Source: an uncultured Bifidobacterium sp. (GTDB lineage: Bacteria; Actinomycetota; Actinomycetes; Actinomycetales; Bifidobacteriaceae). From it: a stretch of 7,066 bases of DNA. The stretch covers positions 1 through 7,066 of the forward strand of contig CALNAE010000156.1 of NCBI GenBank assembly GCA_937874315.1, read 5' to 3'. The position numbers were made by a program, and so were the translations under genes. Below the pieces are notes generated by a model, which did no database searches, was not told the origin of the DNA, and saw only the letters and a program-made list of their open reading frames with translations. Positions 6,503 through 7,066 of this stretch are shown here, in pieces. Position 1 is the stretch's first letter; each line of letters opens with the position of its first letter.

Positions 6503-7066
6503 ATGTCAGCAGTGGCCGGAGACGATCGGGCATCGAGTCGTCAGCGATCATCGGGACGGATGGTGTTGACGCAGGCATGCGCATATCTGGTGGTGATTGC
6601 CGCGATGCTGGCGTGCGTGTTCCTTGACGTGCCGGATATCCTGGTCGGGCTGGTGGCGGCCGTAATACTTGCGATTTATGTCAGTTGCTGGCCTTTCATG
6701 CCGTCCGGTCCTTCTGGAACGGTTGTGGAACGCAGCGTGACGACGCTGTTGGGGGCGGTGTCCGTCCTGGCCGGCCTGTTCGCCGAACGGGTGCCCGCGA
6801 TCGAGCCGCCGTCGCTGCGGTTGCCGGCCGTTACCCGTGCCGTGGATGCCGCCAATGTGGCGATGCATCGCTGGCTCGCCCTGAGCGTCATTCTCGTCGT
6901 GGTCCTGATCGTTTTTGGATTCGCGCGCCAAATGGCGCGGGAGCATCGTACGCAGCTGGTCGTGTCGTTGTCGTATTCGCTACTGAGCGGTGCCGCTGCG
7001 GTGGCGTTGGGGGGTTGGGTGGCGACCGCCCACTACTGGCACATACTGTTGGCCGGCTGGCAGCAG
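6503..7066 (+). CDS. Unrecognised multi-pass membrane protein (N-terminal part)
   Basis: The frame is open for 188 codons from ATG 6503 to the window end with no stop, so the C-terminus is missing. A hydrophilic, Arg/Ser-rich N-terminus (1-20) is followed by hydrophobic segments at about 23-41, 45-66, 78-95, 124-142 and 151-175, with a further one perhaps starting near 178. A short extracytoplasmic-type loop rich in proline (about 96-122, with VPAIEPPSLRLPAV) separates the third and fourth segments. The basic stretch ARQMAREHRTQ after the fourth segment suggests a cytoplasmic face there. I recognise no family, catalytic motif or transporter signature. The gene is divergent from glnR across a 207-base spacer, so shared or GlnR-dependent control is possible but unproven. 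Coding status rests on the open frame, the good ribosome binding site and the membrane-protein composition. Confidence 0.75.
   Translation, partial: MSAVAGDDRASSRQRSSGRMVLTQACAYLVVIAAMLACVFLDVPDILVGLVAAVILAIYVSCWPFMPSGPSGTVVERSVTTLLGAVSVLAGLFAERVPAIEPPSLRLPAVTRAVDAANVAMHRWLALSVILVVVLIVFGFARQMAREHRTQLVVSLSYSLLSGAAAVALGGWVATAHYWHILLAGWQQ

Noticed and set aside
6548..6946. Minus-strand open frame opposite the membrane protein gene
   Set aside because: Its product is His/Arg/Gln-rich with no domain, whereas the plus strand has a good ribosome binding site and clear hydrophobic segments.
1..7066. A new defence, mobile or multi-gene system
   Set aside because: Four of the five genes are recognisable housekeeping or regulatory types. 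There are no transposase, integrase, repeat-array or toxin-antitoxin signatures.

Overview
The window looks like a chromosomal segment of a high-GC Gram-positive bacterium, most likely Bifidobacterium or a close relative. This is a judgement from protein resemblance, not a database match. The supporting points are an actinobacterial GlnR-type winged-helix regulator, a valyl-tRNA synthetase of the compact archaeal-like form, GC-rich codon use, and GTG starts. There are five protein genes. No RNA gene, insertion sequence, CRISPR array, phage gene or long repeat was seen.

Four genes lie head to tail on the minus strand. In transcription order, from the right, they are: a GlnR-like orphan regulator (6295 to 5438), endonuclease III nth (5421 to 4756), a family 5 extracellular solute-binding protein (4549 to 2990), and valS (2842 or 2872 to 89). 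A 15-bp hairpin at 28-64, 24 bases past the valS stop, closes the series. Only 16 bases separate the regulator from nth, so these two are probably one transcript. The solute-binding gene has a 206-base leader region with its own candidate promoter. The valS gene follows after 117-147 bases and may start from its own, possibly leaderless, promoter.

At the right edge, a fifth gene on the plus strand (6503 to beyond 7066) encodes the N-terminal part of an unrecognised multi-pass membrane protein. It is divergent from the regulator across a 207-base spacer. The spacer holds a clear ribosome binding site for each gene. It also holds a 22-bp imperfect dyad, GGTAC-N3-TGTACA-N3-GTACC, just upstream of the regulator start, which is a plausible operator.

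Most of the window is housekeeping: tRNA charging, base-excision repair, uptake or sensing of a peptide-like ligand, and a probable nitrogen-type regulator. I found no convincing new multi-gene system. The points that deserve a second look are the regulator with its degenerate receiver and long tail, the dyad beside it, the solute-binding protein with no lipobox and no transporter partners, and the unknown divergent membrane protein.
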